From Alishewanella tabrizica (GTDB taxonomy: Bacteria; Pseudomonadota; Gammaproteobacteria; Enterobacterales; Alteromonadaceae): a stretch of 64,000 bases of DNA. Below the pieces are notes generated by a model. The model made no database searches. It saw only the letters and a program-made list of their open reading frames with translations, and was not told where the DNA came from. The first letter of the stretch is position 1; every line of letters begins with the position of its first letter. Below, piece after piece: positions 47,597-57,452 of the stretch. A program made the translations under genes and the position numbers. The DNA is taken from contig NZ_BMYR01000005.1 of NCBI RefSeq assembly GCF_014652375.1, forward strand, positions 62,001 through 126,000, read 5' to 3'.

Positions 47597-48475
47597 ATGT
47601 CAAATCAACTTACACAGATTGCGTTTTTGGGATTGGGCGTCATGGGGTTCCCTATGGCCGGTTTTTTACAGCAAAAAGGGTTTCACGTTACCGTCTATAA
47701 CCGTACTAAAGCCAAAGCGGCACAATGGGTCTCCCAGTATGGTGGCGCTGCGGCGGATACACCTGCTGCCGCGGTACAAGATGCCAGTATCGTTTTTATG
47801 TGTGTAGGTAACGATGATGATGTGCGCTCGGTCGTGTATGGTGAGACTGGCGTTTTGGCACAATTGCATCCGGGAAGTATTTTGGTGGATCATACGACTG
47901 CATCGGCTGAGCTGGCACGTGAGCTTGCGCAAGCGTGTGCACGCCAAGGTGTGGGCTTTTTAGATGCACCCGTCTCGGGCGGGCAAGCGGGTGCCGAAAA
48001 AGGCGTGTTAACCGTTATGGTAGGGGGGGAGCCTGAGGTATTTGCGCAAGCAGAGGCGGCCATCCAAAGTTATGCCCGCTGTGTAAAGTTTCTGGGGCCG
48101 GCAGGGTCGGGTCAATTGGCAAAAATGGTTAATCAAATTTGTATTGCAGGCGTAGTTCAAGGTTTAGCAGAGGCCCTTAATTTTGCTAAAAATGCAGGAT
48201 TAGACGGTGCAGCCGTGGTTGAGGTTATTTCTCAAGGTGCAGCGTCCTCTTGGCAGATGCAAAATCGCTCGTTAAGCATGTTAGATGGTAAATTTGATTT
48301 TGGCTTTGCGGTTGATTGGATGCGTAAGGATTTATCGATAGCCTTGAACGAAGCGCGTAAGAACGGTAGTGCGTTGCCATTAACGGCCTTGGTTGATCAG
48401 TTTTATGCTGAAGTGCAGCAGATGGGCGGTAATCGTTGGGATACCTCAAGCTTAATTAAGCGCCTAACTCGCTAG
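47597..48475 (+). CDS. 3-hydroxyisobutyrate dehydrogenase-like NAD(P) oxidoreductase
   Basis: This is a 292-residue beta-hydroxyacid dehydrogenase. The N-terminal Rossmann motif is FLGLGVMGFPMAGFL, the substrate-binding motif is FLDAPVSGGQAGAEKG, and the catalytic Lys is in GSGQLAKMVNQI. The family includes 3-hydroxyisobutyrate dehydrogenase (valine catabolism), tartronate semialdehyde reductase and glyoxylate/succinic semialdehyde reductases. Sequence alone does not separate them. It is isolated from the branched-chain catabolic cluster, and no valine-pathway genes flank it, so I leave the substrate open. Confidence 0.85.
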   Translation: MSNQLTQIAFLGLGVMGFPMAGFLQQKGFHVTVYNRTKAKAAQWVSQYGGAAADTPAAAVQDASIVFMCVGNDDDVRSVVYGETGVLAQLHPGSILVDHTTASAELARELAQACARQGVGFLDAPVSGGQAGAEKGVLTVMVGGEPEVFAQAEAAIQSYARCVKFLGPAGSGQLAKMVNQICIAGVVQGLAEALNFAKNAGLDGAAVVEVISQGAASSWQMQNRSLSMLDGKFDFGFAVDWMRKDLSIALNEARKNGSALPLTALVDQFYAEVQQMGGNRWDTSSLIKRLTR

Positions 48476-48515
48476 TGTTTTTTAAAATGTGTACCCTAGA
48501 ATAGGATGATAGGTA

Positions 48516-50066
48516 ATGGTTAGAAAAGGATTCGTTTTCTTAATGCTGGCGACTAGTGCTCTGGCACTTTGGGTTGGGTATGTTTTTTGGCCATTATCGC
48601 CTGCTAGCTCTTCTAATGACGTCATCGATAACCGGCAAGGGTTAGTATCTCAACCCTGTTGGTTTAGTGTTGAGGACGATTGGCCCGCGGTGAGTTGTTA
48701 CAAAATGTGGGTACCCGAAAACCATCAGCGGGGTACGAGGAACATATCCTTTCCAGTGATTCAGTTTCACGCTTTTTCAGAGACAGCACCCTCCGAAATA
48801 GCAACGCAGCCGCCTGTGCTACATTTAGGCGCGGGCGGCCCAGGCGCGGCTATGTGGTTGCATAACCAGTATGTGTTAGATTATATCTGGCGCGACTTTG
48901 AACAGTCAGTGCTTAGCCAAGGGCGTGATTTATTTCTGATGGATCCGCGAGGTACGGGGATGGCCTATCCTCGGTTGAATTGTCCTGCGGCAACCCGGCA
49001 TACGTTGGCGCAACTCAAAGATCCCCAGTCGATGACTCAGTTTATTGAGAAAGAAACCGAATTATATATCGCCTGTATTGAGGGGCTGCAACAACAAGGA
49101 CTTGATGTTGCAGCATACCAAAGTTTGTCGGTGATTCACGATCTCAAATTACTACAAGAAGAACTTGATGTAGCAACGTGGAGCTTATTTGGGGTGTCTT
49201 ATGGCGCGGTCTATGCGTTGTTATTTGCCAACACTTATGCCGAGCATGTGGATACCCTTATTTTGGATAGCCCAGCGTTTCCAGCATTAAAAAACCTTGA
49301 TGATCCTGCAGCGCGATTTTTAAGTGCCTTTGTACAGTTAGAAAACTATTGTGATATTGATCCTAAGTGCACTGATCCGCTTGAGAATGTGACTGCCAGG
49401 TTACTGCAGCTTGTGTCGCAACTTGATGCTGATCCTATAACGTTGTCATTTCCCAGCGGCTTTTTAGGGAGCCCCTTGCCAGTGACGTTAAATGGCCAAA
49501 CCTTTGCCAGTATCCTGTTTTATGCGGTGTATGGCCACGACATATATCGAGACATTCCCGCTATTATCACTGAGCTAGAGCAGAGTGATGTGTCCACGTT
49601 GTATCGCTATATCGATAATTATGTGGCGATGGTAAAAGTTCAAAATTACTCTGGAATCACTATGATTAGCCATTTGTGCTATGACGAAGTGCCTTTTGTT
49701 GATCATATTAAACTAACTGCTGCGATAGAAGCAGGTTTAACAGGGTTTTTACGTGAAGGGGCGCTGTATACCTATACGTGGCCAGCTGCTATTTGCCATG
49801 CATTGGGTGCGGTTGAGCCCAATGCCCAGATGATTGCACAGATCAACACGGCTATTCCCACGTTATTCTTACAAGGTGCCTTAGACACCGTCACGCCGTT
49901 AAGTGATGTGCAGAAGCAATTACCTTATTTTAGCCAGGCACAACTTAGAGTGTATCCTTTAGCGCATGGCGTATATGGTCAGTTAGCCTGTGTAAAAGAA
50001 GATGTTGCGGCGTTTTTAAAAGCGCCATTATTGAACAAGGCGCCGGCAACCTGTGAATTTGAGTGA
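48516..50066 (+). CDS. Membrane-anchored or exported alpha/beta-hydrolase, S33 peptidase-like
   Basis: This 516-residue protein has an N-terminal hydrophobic signal or anchor (FVFLMLATSALALWVGYVFW). The hydrolase core has HLGAGGPGAAM as oxyanion loop, DPRGTGMAYP, the nucleophile elbow GVSYGAVYA, and near the C-terminus the family TAP-like segment with PTLFLQGALDTVTP (Asp) and YPLAHGVYGQL (His). This arrangement is that of tripeptidyl/prolyl aminopeptidase-like S33 enzymes, which release N-terminal residues from peptides outside the cytoplasm. A hairpin terminator begins at the stop codon. Confidence 0.83.
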   Translation: MVRKGFVFLMLATSALALWVGYVFWPLSPASSSNDVIDNRQGLVSQPCWFSVEDDWPAVSCYKMWVPENHQRGTRNISFPVIQFHAFSETAPSEIATQPPVLHLGAGGPGAAMWLHNQYVLDYIWRDFEQSVLSQGRDLFLMDPRGTGMAYPRLNCPAATRHTLAQLKDPQSMTQFIEKETELYIACIEGLQQQGLDVAAYQSLSVIHDLKLLQEELDVATWSLFGVSYGAVYALLFANTYAEHVDTLILDSPAFPALKNLDDPAARFLSAFVQLENYCDIDPKCTDPLENVTARLLQLVSQLDADPITLSFPSGFLGSPLPVTLNGQTFASILFYAVYGHDIYRDIPAIITELEQSDVSTLYRYIDNYVAMVKVQNYSGITMISHLCYDEVPFVDHIKLTAAIEAGLTGFLREGALYTYTWPAAICHALGAVEPNAQMIAQINTAIPTLFLQGALDTVTPLSDVQKQLPYFSQAQLRVYPLAHGVYGQLACVKEDVAAFLKAPLLNKAPATCEFE

Positions 50067-50099
50067 CGTGCTAAACCGCATTGTTGCGGTTTAGCACGT
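50066..50099 (+). terminator. Strong hairpin at the end of the S33 peptidase gene
   Basis: ACGTGCTAAACCGCA pairs perfectly with TGCGGTTTAGCACGT (15 bp, TTGT loop), starting on the last base of the stop codon. A short TAATCATTA stretch follows rather than a T run; it may serve the convergent aminopeptidase gene too. Confidence 0.7.
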
Positions 50100-50122
50100 T
50101 AATCATTATGGATAATGCTGTA

Positions 50123-51628
50123 TTACTCAGCTGATAGAGCCCACTCTGTTAGCAAGCGTACTCCAAAGCCAGTACCGCCTTCAGTGTGTAAACCACGGTT
50201 ACCACTGCTTAATGCATTACCCGCAATATCGATGTGTGCAAAGGGCGTATCCGTAACAAATTGCTGTAAAAACAATGCAGCGGTAGAGGCGCCGGTGCTG
50301 CTGCCGGTGTTGCGTAAATCAGCGATCCGACTTTTTAACTCAGGCAACATTTCGTCGCTCATGGGTAAACGCCACAGTTTTTCTTGTACGTTTTCACCCG
50401 CTTTATTCAATTGTGCTAACAATTCATCATTCTTACCAAACAAACCTGCATAATAGCTGCCTACTGCACCTACTTTGGCACCGGTTAAGGTCGCAATATC
50501 GACTATCGCGCGAGGTTTAAAATTTTGTTCGGCATACCAGAGGGCGTCGGCCAGCAGTAAGCGTCCTTCGGCATCGGTATTGATGATCTCGATAGTTTTG
50601 CCATTCCCGGCCTTAATGACATCACCCGGTAAATAAGCGCGATCTGAAATCATATTCTCGGCCAGAGGCATAACGCCAACAACATTGACCGGTGCTTTTT
50701 GTTTGGCTAACGCGTGCATGGTACCCAGAACAGCTGCAGCACCCGCCATATCGCTGGTCATTCTGACAATCGAGTCAGCTTGTGTTTTTAAGTTGTAGCC
50801 GCCCGTATCAAAGGTAACGCCTTTACCAACAATCGCTAAAGGCGCTTGTTTGCTGCCTTCCCATTGCACTATAACCATGCGTGGTGCTCTGGCACTGCCA
50901 CGGCCAACGGCTAAGAGCGCGCCTAATCCGGCTTTTTCTAGGGCTTTTTCATCCATTATGGTGACTTTTGCACCGAGTTTGCGTAATTCTAGCGCTTGCT
51001 GAGCAAAGGTTTCTGGATAAATGGCATTGCCAGGTTCGTTGGTTAGATCGCGCGCCAATTTAACGCCCTCGCTTAGGGCAGTAAGCTGTGCTATGCGCTG
51101 TTCTGTTTCAGGCGTTTGATTCGCCAGTAAATGCAGATTGCGTACGGTCTCGGTTTTTTTATCGCTGTGATAGCGTGTAAATGTATAGCTTGCTAAATCG
51201 ACGCCATGACTCAGTTGAGCCAGTAATTCGGCTTGACTAAAGGGTGTGGTAATTAAAGACGCATCTAACTGGATGCTGCGTGCGGCAGAGCCTTTCAGGC
51301 TTCTGGCAGCTGTGGCGCCAAGTAAGCTGGCTTGGTAGGGCGTGAGTTTGCTTGTATCGCCGGTACCTAGTAACAGAACGCGTTGATATTGGCTGTAAGG
51401 TGCAGCTGGAGCCAACCATGTTAGTGTATTGCCGTGACCCGCTTTAAAGTTTTCTTGTTTGCTGATGGCGTCTAATTGTGGGTTGGCATTGAGTTGCTCT
51501 GGGCTCACTAATAACACTAGGGTATCTGCGGCCTGCGCTACGCTAGAACTTGCCGTAATGGTAAAGTTATCTGCAACTGCTGCAGAACTGGCCAGCAGTA
51601 AAGCGGCGATACTACTTAAACGAAACAT
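50123..51628 (-). CDS. Exported leucyl aminopeptidase, M17 family
   Basis: This metalloaminopeptidase is about 501 residues. The M17 signature NTDAEGRLLLADALWYA is present, as are metal-site residues in VGKGVTFDTGGYNLK and the active-site SDMAGAA. Unlike cytoplasmic PepA it begins with a signal peptide (LSSIAALLLASSAAVADN), so it is exported; such secreted M17 enzymes are known in Alteromonadales. The ATG at 51628 has GAGGAG 8 nt upstream and is preferred to the GTG at 51637. Together with the convergent S33 peptidase it suggests extracytoplasmic peptide use, which could feed leucine to the liu pathway next door. Confidence 0.9.
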   Translation of the reverse strand: MFRLSSIAALLLASSAAVADNFTITASSSVAQAADTLVLLVSPEQLNANPQLDAISKQENFKAGHGNTLTWLAPAAPYSQYQRVLLLGTGDTSKLTPYQASLLGATAARSLKGSAARSIQLDASLITTPFSQAELLAQLSHGVDLASYTFTRYHSDKKTETVRNLHLLANQTPETEQRIAQLTALSEGVKLARDLTNEPGNAIYPETFAQQALELRKLGAKVTIMDEKALEKAGLGALLAVGRGSARAPRMVIVQWEGSKQAPLAIVGKGVTFDTGGYNLKTQADSIVRMTSDMAGAAAVLGTMHALAKQKAPVNVVGVMPLAENMISDRAYLPGDVIKAGNGKTIEIINTDAEGRLLLADALWYAEQNFKPRAIVDIATLTGAKVGAVGSYYAGLFGKNDELLAQLNKAGENVQEKLWRLPMSDEMLPELKSRIADLRNTGSSTGASTAALFLQQFVTDTPFAHIDIAGNALSSGNRGLHTEGGTGFGVRLLTEWALSAE

Positions 51629-51761
51629 GGACAACACTCCTCAAGAGAAAATTCTTTGCTAATACTGACGAAAATTATGGTGTTATACAATAACAGAGCG
51701 TGTTGTCTATCGCGTATTTTGGGTTAAATATCAGATAATTCCTATTTAAGCTGCTGCAATA

Positions 51762-51788
51762 AATAAGGCGCCATTACGGCGCCTTATT
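51762..51788 (-). terminator. Terminator of the liu/sco transcript
   Basis: AATAAGGCGCC and GGCGCCTTATT form an 11-bp stem around a 5-nt loop, followed on the minus strand by TATTGCAG. It lies 14 nt after the scoB stop. Confidence 0.8.
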
Positions 51789-51801
51789 AACTCACTGAGC
51801 C

Positions 51802-52461
51802 TTAGTTAAACTGCATTTCTGGAATATCACCTGATATAACGAGTTTACCTGCGGTTTTTTGCTGTATTTCCTCAACTGAAATACCTGGGGCGCGTTCAAG
51901 TAAATGGAAGGCGCCATTTCGTACTTCTAACACGGCGAGATCAGTAACGATCTTTTTCACACAGCCCACGCCTGTTAATGGCAGAGTACAGTTTTCCAGT
52001 AGTTTGCTACTGCCGTATTTATCAGCGTGCGTCATGGTGACAATAATATTCTGTGCACCGGCCACTAAATCCATGGCACCGCCCATCCCTTTAACCAGCT
52101 TGCCAGGGATCATCCAGCTGGCAATATTGCCGTTTTGGTCTACTTCAAAAGCACCCAATACGGTTAAATCAACATGACCACCGCGGATCATGGCAAAGCT
52201 TTCGGCTGAGCTAAAAATCGCCGCGCCTTTGATGGCGGTAACGGTTTCTTTACCAGCATTAATCATATCAGCGTCAATTTCAGCTTCAGTTGGGTAGGGA
52301 CCCATACCCAATAAACCGTTCTCAGATTGCAGCATCACTTCAATGCCAGCAGGCACATAGTTTGCGACCAGAGTAGGAATACCAATGCCTAGATTAACGT
52401 AGTAACCGTCTTGTAGTTCTTGTGCCACACGCATGGCAACTTGTTCACGTGATAAAGCCAT
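51802..52461 (-). CDS. scoB: 3-oxoacid CoA-transferase subunit B
   Basis: This 219-residue beta subunit of succinyl-CoA:3-ketoacid CoA-transferase carries the catalytic Glu in [10 protein letters not shown]. With ScoA it moves CoA from succinyl-CoA onto acetoacetate. The acetoacetyl-CoA made is then split by thiolase. I start at the ATG at 52461 (MALSREQ), which has AAGGAGG 6 nt upstream; a longer frame would overlap scoA. It is 10 bp downstream of scoA and ends the cluster before the terminator. Confidence 0.92.
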   Translation of the reverse strand: MALSREQVAMRVAQELQDGYYVNLGIGIPTLVANYVPAGIEVMLQSENGLLGMGPYPTEAEIDADMINAGKETVTAIKGAAIFSSAESFAMIRGGHVDLTVLGAFEVDQNGNIASWMIPGKLVKGMGGAMDLVAGAQNIIVTMTHADKYGSSKLLENCTLPLTGVGCVKKIVTDLAVLEVRNGAFHLLERAPGISVEEIQQKTAGKLVISGDIPEMQFN

Positions 52462-52471
52462 AGTTGCCTCC

Positions 52472-53173
52472 TTAACCTTGCCGAACCATACGGCGTTCAA
52501 TGCGTTTTTCAAAATTGCCTTTGATCACACGTTGCACATAAATACCTGGGGTATGAATTTGTGAGGGTTCCAGCTCGCCTGGTTCAACAATTTCTTCAAC
52601 TTCAGCCACGGTAATTTTGCCTGCAGTGGCGGCCATCGGGTTAAAGTTCATTGAGGTGTGCCGGAATACTAAATTGCCGTAACGATCGGCTTTCCACGCA
52701 CGTACGATAGCAAAATCACCGGTTATGGCGGGTTCTAATACGTAGTTGCGGCCATTGATTTCGCGCGTTTCTTTACCCTCTGCTACTGGCGTACCGTAGC
52801 CTGTGGCGGTAAAAAAGGCCGGGATACCGGCACCGCCAGCACGCATTTTTTCCGCTAAGGTGCCTTGTGGGGTCAGTTCAACTTCCAGCTCGCCACTAAG
52901 AAGTTGCTTTTCGAACAGGGCATTTTCACCAACATAGGACGCGATCATTTTTTTGATTTGGCGATCTTCAAGTAAGATCCCTAAGCCAAAACCGTCAACA
53001 CCGCAGTTATTTGAGACAACGGTAAGATCTTTGGTGCCCATTGTTTTAATTTGGGCAATTAACCCCTCGGGGATGCCACATAAACCAAAGCCTCCGGCAA
53101 TAACGGTCATGCCGTCTGTTAGCCCGGCCATGGCGTCTTCGTAGCTGTGTACGACTTTATTAAACCCTGCCAT
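52472..53173 (-). CDS. scoA: 3-oxoacid CoA-transferase subunit A
   Basis: This is the 233-residue alpha subunit of the CoA-transferase, the usual length for ScoA/AtoD. The glycine-rich CoA-binding segment is [18 protein letters not shown] near residue 20. It also has [12 protein letters not shown] and [12 protein letters not shown], as in SCOT-type rather than acetate-type enzymes. Its role here is to activate the acetoacetate that LiuE releases. Array 1 (53221-54410) separates it from liuE, so it either depends on read-through across about 1.2 kb of hairpins or has its own promoter close to 53200. Confidence 0.92.
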   Translation of the reverse strand: MAGFNKVVHSYEDAMAGLTDGMTVIAGGFGLCGIPEGLIAQIKTMGTKDLTVVSNNCGVDGFGLGILLEDRQIKKMIASYVGENALFEKQLLSGELEVELTPQGTLAEKMRAGGAGIPAFFTATGYGTPVAEGKETREINGRNYVLEPAITGDFAIVRAWKADRYGNLVFRHTSMNFNPMAATAGKITVAEVEEIVEPGELEPSQIHTPGIYVQRVIKGNFEKRIERRMVRQG

Positions 53174-53300
53174 TTTTTGTCCTCTGTCGTTTTTTGTCGC
53201 TAGTTTACGAGAAAATTCTTACCCAGCTATGGGCGTTGCGCCTATCTTTACGCTGCGGTTATTTAAAGTTACGCAGATTCTAGATCGTTGCATCCGGTGG

Positions 53301-53410
53301 CTAAACGCGCCGTACAACTTTGTCGGGGCACGCTGTGGATACGTCCATGTACGCTCTTGTTTGGCATCCATGCCAAACAGGTCCCCGAGCAAAGTGTACT
53401 ATGCGTTTAC
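53301..53410 (+). repeat. Type A hairpin A1 (short form)
   Basis: The outer stem pairs TAAACGC, GTACA, CTTTG and CGGGG on the left with CCCCG, CAAAG, TGTAC and GCGTTTA on the right, with single-base bulges. The apex hairpin TGTTTGGCAT-CC-ATGCCAAACA lies at 53358-53379. Confidence 0.9.
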
Positions 53411-53509
53411 CACCTCGTTCGATTACCGTACATCCCAAAATGCACCACTAGACTGCAGCAAAGCTTTGGTATTGAACTTGCCGCGAGCTAGTAAATAAAA
53501 CTTATTCAG

Positions 53510-53697
53510 CTAGGCAGCGAGTCGATAATGCTAAACCAGGCGTCTTTCGCATGGATGCGAAAGTTTACAAATTTGCCAGGAGCAAATTTGAACAGCTTTA
53601 GCTGGCCCGCAGGGCAAACTTCATGGATGAAGTTTGTAACCCTCCATGGATGGATTCACGGCGGCCTGGTGTGCGTTATCGACTGCAAGCAGCCTAG
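53510..53697 (-). repeat. Type B hairpin B1 (long form)
   Basis: The outer stem pairs CTAGGC/GCCTAG, GTCGATAA/TTATCGAC and ACCAGGC/GCCTGGT. The apex carries six small palindromes: 53544-53563, 53568-53590, 53593-53604, 53606-53614, 53615-53636 and 53643-53654. It corresponds element by element to A4. Confidence 0.9.
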
Positions 53698-53758
53698 CGT
53701 TTCGATTCAATCTCACTCACAGAAGCTAACTGTGAGTCAGTAAATAACACTTATGCAG

Positions 53759-53874
53759 CTAGGCAGCGAGTCGATAATGCTAAACAAAGCGTCTTTCGCA
53801 TGGATGCGAAAGAGGAGCCCCCATGGAAGGGTTCACGGCGTCTTTGTGTGCAATATCGGCTGCAAGCAGCCTGG
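53759..53874 (-). repeat. Type B hairpin B2 (short form)
   Basis: The outer stem uses ACAAAG/CTTTGT where B1 has ACCAGGC/GCCTGGT. The apex has CTTTCGCAT-GG-ATGCGAAAG and a CCCCCATGGAAGGG module next to TTCACGGCG. Confidence 0.9.
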
Positions 53875-54000
53875 CGTTTCGATTTAGGCGATCCCTTAGA
53901 AGCCTCTGTTTTAAATTACTACCCAGTTAAGAGGGTTGCGCCTATCTTTACGCTGAAGTTACTTCAAGTTCAGCAGCTTAAAGTCGGGTGCATCCGGCGG

Positions 54001-54110
54001 CTAAACGCGCCGTACAACTTTGCCGAGGGACGCCGTGAACCCATCCATGGGGGCTCCTGTTTTTCATCCATGAAAAACACGCCCTCGGTCAAAGTGTACT
54101 ATGCGTTTAC
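54001..54110 (+). repeat. Type A hairpin A2 (short form)
   Basis: The inner part of the stem is CCGAGGG/CCCTCGG in place of TCGGGG/CCCCGA of A1. Apex palindromes are CCCAT-CC-ATGGG and GTTTTTCAT-CC-ATGAAAAAC. Confidence 0.9.
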
Positions 54111-54210
54111 CACCTCGTTATGTTTTCGTGTTACATCCAGAAGTAGCTACGAAATAACACATCACTTTTTACAGAACTATTTAGCAATTTACTTAAATAC
54201 TTCTATACAG

Positions 54211-54326
54211 CCAGGCAGCGAGTCGATATTGCTAAACAAAGCGTGTCCGGCATGGATGCCGGACAGGAGCCCCCATGGAAGGGTTCACGGCGTCTTTGTG
54301 TGCAATATCGGCTGCAAGCAGCCTGG
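54211..54326 (-). repeat. Type B hairpin B3 (short form)
   Basis: The outer stem has CGATATTGC/GCAATATCG and ACAAAG/CTTTGT. The apex palindrome is TGTCCGGCAT-GG-ATGCCGGACA at 54244-54265. Confidence 0.9.
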
Positions 54327-54414
54327 CGTTTCGATTTAGGCAATCCCTTAGAAGCCTCTGTTTTAAATTACTACCCAGTTAAGGGCGTTGCGCCGATCTC
54401 AAATCTGCAGTTGG

Positions 54415-55323
54415 TCAAGTTTGACTGCACTTCGCCTGTATCGCCAATCCTACTTTAGAACTAGACGGCTTCCCAAGCTGCTGACAGACAAATGCCCCCG
54501 CTTTTGCTAGCGCCGTTAAATCTAAGCCGTGTGCAATGCCAAGCCCGTCTAGCAAATACACCACATCCTCAGTAGCCACATTCCCTGACGCCCCGGCAGC
54601 ATAAGGACAGCCGCCCAAACCTGCGACGGCACTGTCCACAACAGCAATACCACGACTTAGCGCCACATAAATATTTGTTAACGCCTGACCATAAGTATCA
54701 TGAAAATGCACTGCCAGCTTATCTAGAGGGACTTCTGCTAGCACCGCATCAAGCATCAAATTAACCGTTTTCGCTGTGCCGACACCGATAGTATCGCCAA
54801 GCGAAATCTCATAACAGCCCATCTCTAACAGAGCCTTGGCTACCTTAGCAACATCAGCAGGGGCAACCTCGCCTTGATAGGGGCAGCCGACTACACAAGA
54901 GACATAGCCACGCACTTTTATGCCATCTGCTTGCGCTGCCGCAATCACAGGGGCAAAGCGTTCCAAGCTCTCTGCTACGGAGCAATTAATATTTTTTTGG
55001 CTAAAAGCTTCCGAGGCAGCACCAAAAATGGCGACTTCATTAGCACCAGCGGCTTTGGCCGCTTCGTAGCCTTTTAAATTTGGGGTAAGGGCGGCATACG
55101 TTACCGCATTGCCACGGCGAATGCCGGCAAAAACCTCGGCAGAATCGGCCATTTGCGGCACCCACTTGGGGGATACAAAGGCACCGGCTTCAATATATTG
55201 ATGGCCAGCAGCCGTGAGCATATCGATAAGCGCGATTTTGGCAGCGCAGCTTACCGCTTGCTCGTTTTGCAGGCCGTCACGCGGGCCTACTTCGACAATG
55301 CGCACGCTAGATGGAAAACTCAT
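54415..55323 (-). CDS. liuE: Hydroxymethylglutaryl-CoA lyase
   Basis: This 302-residue TIM-barrel lyase splits HMG-CoA into acetoacetate and acetyl-CoA, the last step of leucine breakdown. Signatures are [11 protein letters not shown] near the N-terminus, with the catalytic Arg-Asp, the metal ligands in [14 protein letters not shown], and [22 protein letters not shown] with the active-site Cys loop. Its start overlaps the liuD stop by 4 nt (ATGA), so translation is coupled. Its stop codon sits 4 bp from the edge of repeat array 1. Confidence 0.94.
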   Translation of the reverse strand: MSFPSSVRIVEVGPRDGLQNEQAVSCAAKIALIDMLTAAGHQYIEAGAFVSPKWVPQMADSAEVFAGIRRGNAVTYAALTPNLKGYEAAKAAGANEVAIFGAASEAFSQKNINCSVAESLERFAPVIAAAQADGIKVRGYVSCVVGCPYQGEVAPADVAKVAKALLEMGCYEISLGDTIGVGTAKTVNLMLDAVLAEVPLDKLAVHFHDTYGQALTNIYVALSRGIAVVDSAVAGLGGCPYAAGASGNVATEDVVYLLDGLGIAHGLDLTALAKAGAFVCQQLGKPSSSKVGLAIQAKCSQT

Positions 55324-57305
55324 GCTTCCTCCACGCTTAAATCAACCAGCTCCGCGCCGTCTTTCACTAAATCGCCCGGTGCATAGAATACCGCTTTTAC
55401 CACACCGTCTTTTGGTGCTTTTATGGCGTATTCCATTTTCATCGCTTCCATAATAACCAGTGTTTCACCGGCTGTTACGTGTTGGTTTTCGCTGCAAAAC
55501 ACGGCGACGATGGTGCCATTCATCGGCGCGGTAAGACTACCAGCGCTCTCTGCCCCGTCAACCACGGTGGCGACGTCGGTTTGATACACAATGTCATAGC
55601 GCTGATGTTTAATAAAAATGCTAATGGTGTCTTGATACTGGCTGACCCGCACCTCTATCCGATGTCCGGCTATTACTGCGCTTAACGCATCGTTTGCGAG
55701 GCTAACTTGACAATCGAATTGTTGGTCTGCCAGCACAACATTAATCTGCTGTTGCTGTTGTTCAAGAATTAAGGTGTGCTTGGTTTCTGCTACTTGTAAA
55801 TCCAGACTAAGCTCTGGTGTTTCGTTCAGTCGCCAGCCTTGCTGAGACTGCCAAGGACTGCTGGCGATTGCGCCAAGCTGCTGGGTTTGCTTCTTGGCAA
55901 CAATATACAGTGCCGCTAATATCAGTGCCTGATTTTCCTGACTGTGTGCCGGTGCAAACAAGCTCTGCTGATGCTTATTGATAAAATTGGTATCAAGTTC
56001 TGCGGCGGCAAATGCTGGATGGCCAACTAAACTTGAAAGAAATCCAAGGTTAGTGGTCACACCGGCAATGCGGTAATCATCTAAGGCATGTAACATGCGG
56101 CTAATGGCACGATCACGGTTTTCATCCCAGACAATTAATTTAGCAATCATCGGATCGTAATAGGGCGTTACTTCATCGTGCTCAACCACGCCGGTATCTA
56201 CCCGCACGTGACGGTTGGCTTCGGGTTGGCGCAAATAGGTCAGTTTGCCCGTAGCCGGTAAAAAGTCATTATTTGGATCTTCGGCATAGACCCTTACTTC
56301 AATAGCATGGCCCGTGAGTTTTACGTGCTCTTGGGTAAGCGGTAATGGCTCGCCGGCTGCTACCAGCAATTGCCATTGCACTAAATCCTGACCGGTGATC
56401 ATTTCAGTAACCGGGTGCTCTACCTGTAAACGGGTATTCATTTCCATAAAATAGAAAGAGCCGTCTTCATCAAATAAAAACTCAACGGTACCGGCACCCC
56501 GATAATCAATCGCTTTAGCGGCTTTAACCGCGGCTTCACCCATCGCCTGACGCTGTGCTGGGCTAAAGCCCGGCGCAGGGGCTTCTTCAATGACTTTTTG
56601 ATGACGGCGCTGAATGGAACAATCGCGCTCGGCTAAATACACCGCATTACCATGATTGTCAGCAAAAACCTGAATCTCGATATGGCGGGGTTTAGTGAGA
56701 TAACGCTCTAGTAGCATTTTATCATTACCAAAACCGGCTTTTGCTTCACGACGGGCGCTGGCGAGGGCAGCATCAAACTCATCAGCTTGCCAAACTACGC
56801 GCATGCCTTTACCACCACCGCCATAGGCCGCTTTTAACAACTGCGGATAGCCAATTTTTGCCGACTCGGCTTTTAATACCGCGTCGGTTTGATCATCACC
56901 ATGATAACCCGGAACTAAAGGAACACCGGCATCGTGCATAATTTTCTTGGCCGCGCTTTTAGAACCCATCGCTGCAATAGCCGCGACCGGTGGACCGATA
57001 AACACTACACCGGCTTCGGCGCAGGCACTGGCAAAGTCTTCGTTTTCAGATAAAAAACCGTATCCTGGGTGAACCGCTTCGGCACCACTTTGTTTGGCGA
57101 TGGCCAGAATTTTATCCGCTCGCAGGTAAGAATCTTTGCTGGCTGCCGGGCCCAGTAAAAAGGCTTCATCTGCCATGCGAACATGACGGGCATTGGCATC
57201 GGCCTCGGAATAAACGGCCACGCAGCGAATGCCTAACTTATGAGCGGTTTCTATTACCCGACAAGCGATCTCGCCGCGGTTAGCAATAAGTATTTTACGG
57301 AACAT
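55320..57305 (-). CDS. liuD: Methylcrotonyl-CoA carboxylase, biotin-containing alpha subunit
   Basis: This is the 661-residue biotin carboxylase plus carboxyl-carrier subunit. The N-terminal [11 protein letters not shown], the ATP-grasp motif [12 protein letters not shown], and [18 protein letters not shown] are the biotin carboxylase core. A middle domain binds the beta subunit. The C-terminal biotinyl domain has [11 protein letters not shown], where the Lys carries biotin. With LiuB it carboxylates 3-methylcrotonyl-CoA to 3-methylglutaconyl-CoA. It lies 147 bp after liuC and overlaps liuE by 4 nt. Confidence 0.95.
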   Translation of the reverse strand: MFRKILIANRGEIACRVIETAHKLGIRCVAVYSEADANARHVRMADEAFLLGPAASKDSYLRADKILAIAKQSGAEAVHPGYGFLSENEDFASACAEAGVVFIGPPVAAIAAMGSKSAAKKIMHDAGVPLVPGYHGDDQTDAVLKAESAKIGYPQLLKAAYGGGGKGMRVVWQADEFDAALASARREAKAGFGNDKMLLERYLTKPRHIEIQVFADNHGNAVYLAERDCSIQRRHQKVIEEAPAPGFSPAQRQAMGEAAVKAAKAIDYRGAGTVEFLFDEDGSFYFMEMNTRLQVEHPVTEMITGQDLVQWQLLVAAGEPLPLTQEHVKLTGHAIEVRVYAEDPNNDFLPATGKLTYLRQPEANRHVRVDTGVVEHDEVTPYYDPMIAKLIVWDENRDRAISRMLHALDDYRIAGVTTNLGFLSSLVGHPAFAAAELDTNFINKHQQSLFAPAHSQENQALILAALYIVAKKQTQQLGAIASSPWQSQQGWRLNETPELSLDLQVAETKHTLILEQQQQQINVVLADQQFDCQVSLANDALSAVIAGHRIEVRVSQYQDTISIFIKHQRYDIVYQTDVATVVDGAESAGSLTAPMNGTIVAVFCSENQHVTAGETLVIMEAMKMEYAIKAPKDGVVKAVFYAPGDLVKDGAELVDLSVEEA

Positions 57306-57452
57306 ACTTTCTTATCCTGCTGATTTGACCGGTTTCGCTGCACTTGGCATACGAGTTTGCCGGTAGAGTTATAATAAGTTTGCGTATCTGCTTGAGTAAA
57401 ACCTGCACGCTTGACCTGGCTGCAGCTTAGCGACAATTGCCATGCGTTGGGT

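Larger units (their letters stand above)
53221..54410. repeat. Hairpin repeat array 1 (order A-B-B-A-B)
   Basis: This is a non-coding block of about 1.2 kb between liuE and scoA. It holds five long imperfect hairpins: A1 53301-53410, B1 53510-53697, B2 53759-53874, A2 54001-54110 and B3 54211-54326. Each A is preceded by a leader ending GCATCCGGYGG and followed by CACCTCGTT. A spacer of about 100 bp links A1 to B1. B copies are followed by GCGTTTCGATT and a tail. The B2 and B3 tails (GATTTAGGCRATCCC, through TACCCAGTTAAG) are near-identical direct repeats. Open frames inside are accidental: they run through both strands of the stems. Confidence 0.92.

Noticed and set aside
53229-54458. Several open frames of 67-179 codons inside array 1
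   Set aside because: They run through hairpin stems and spacers, reappear in shifted form in other copies, and encode no recognisable domain. They follow from the repeat sequence.
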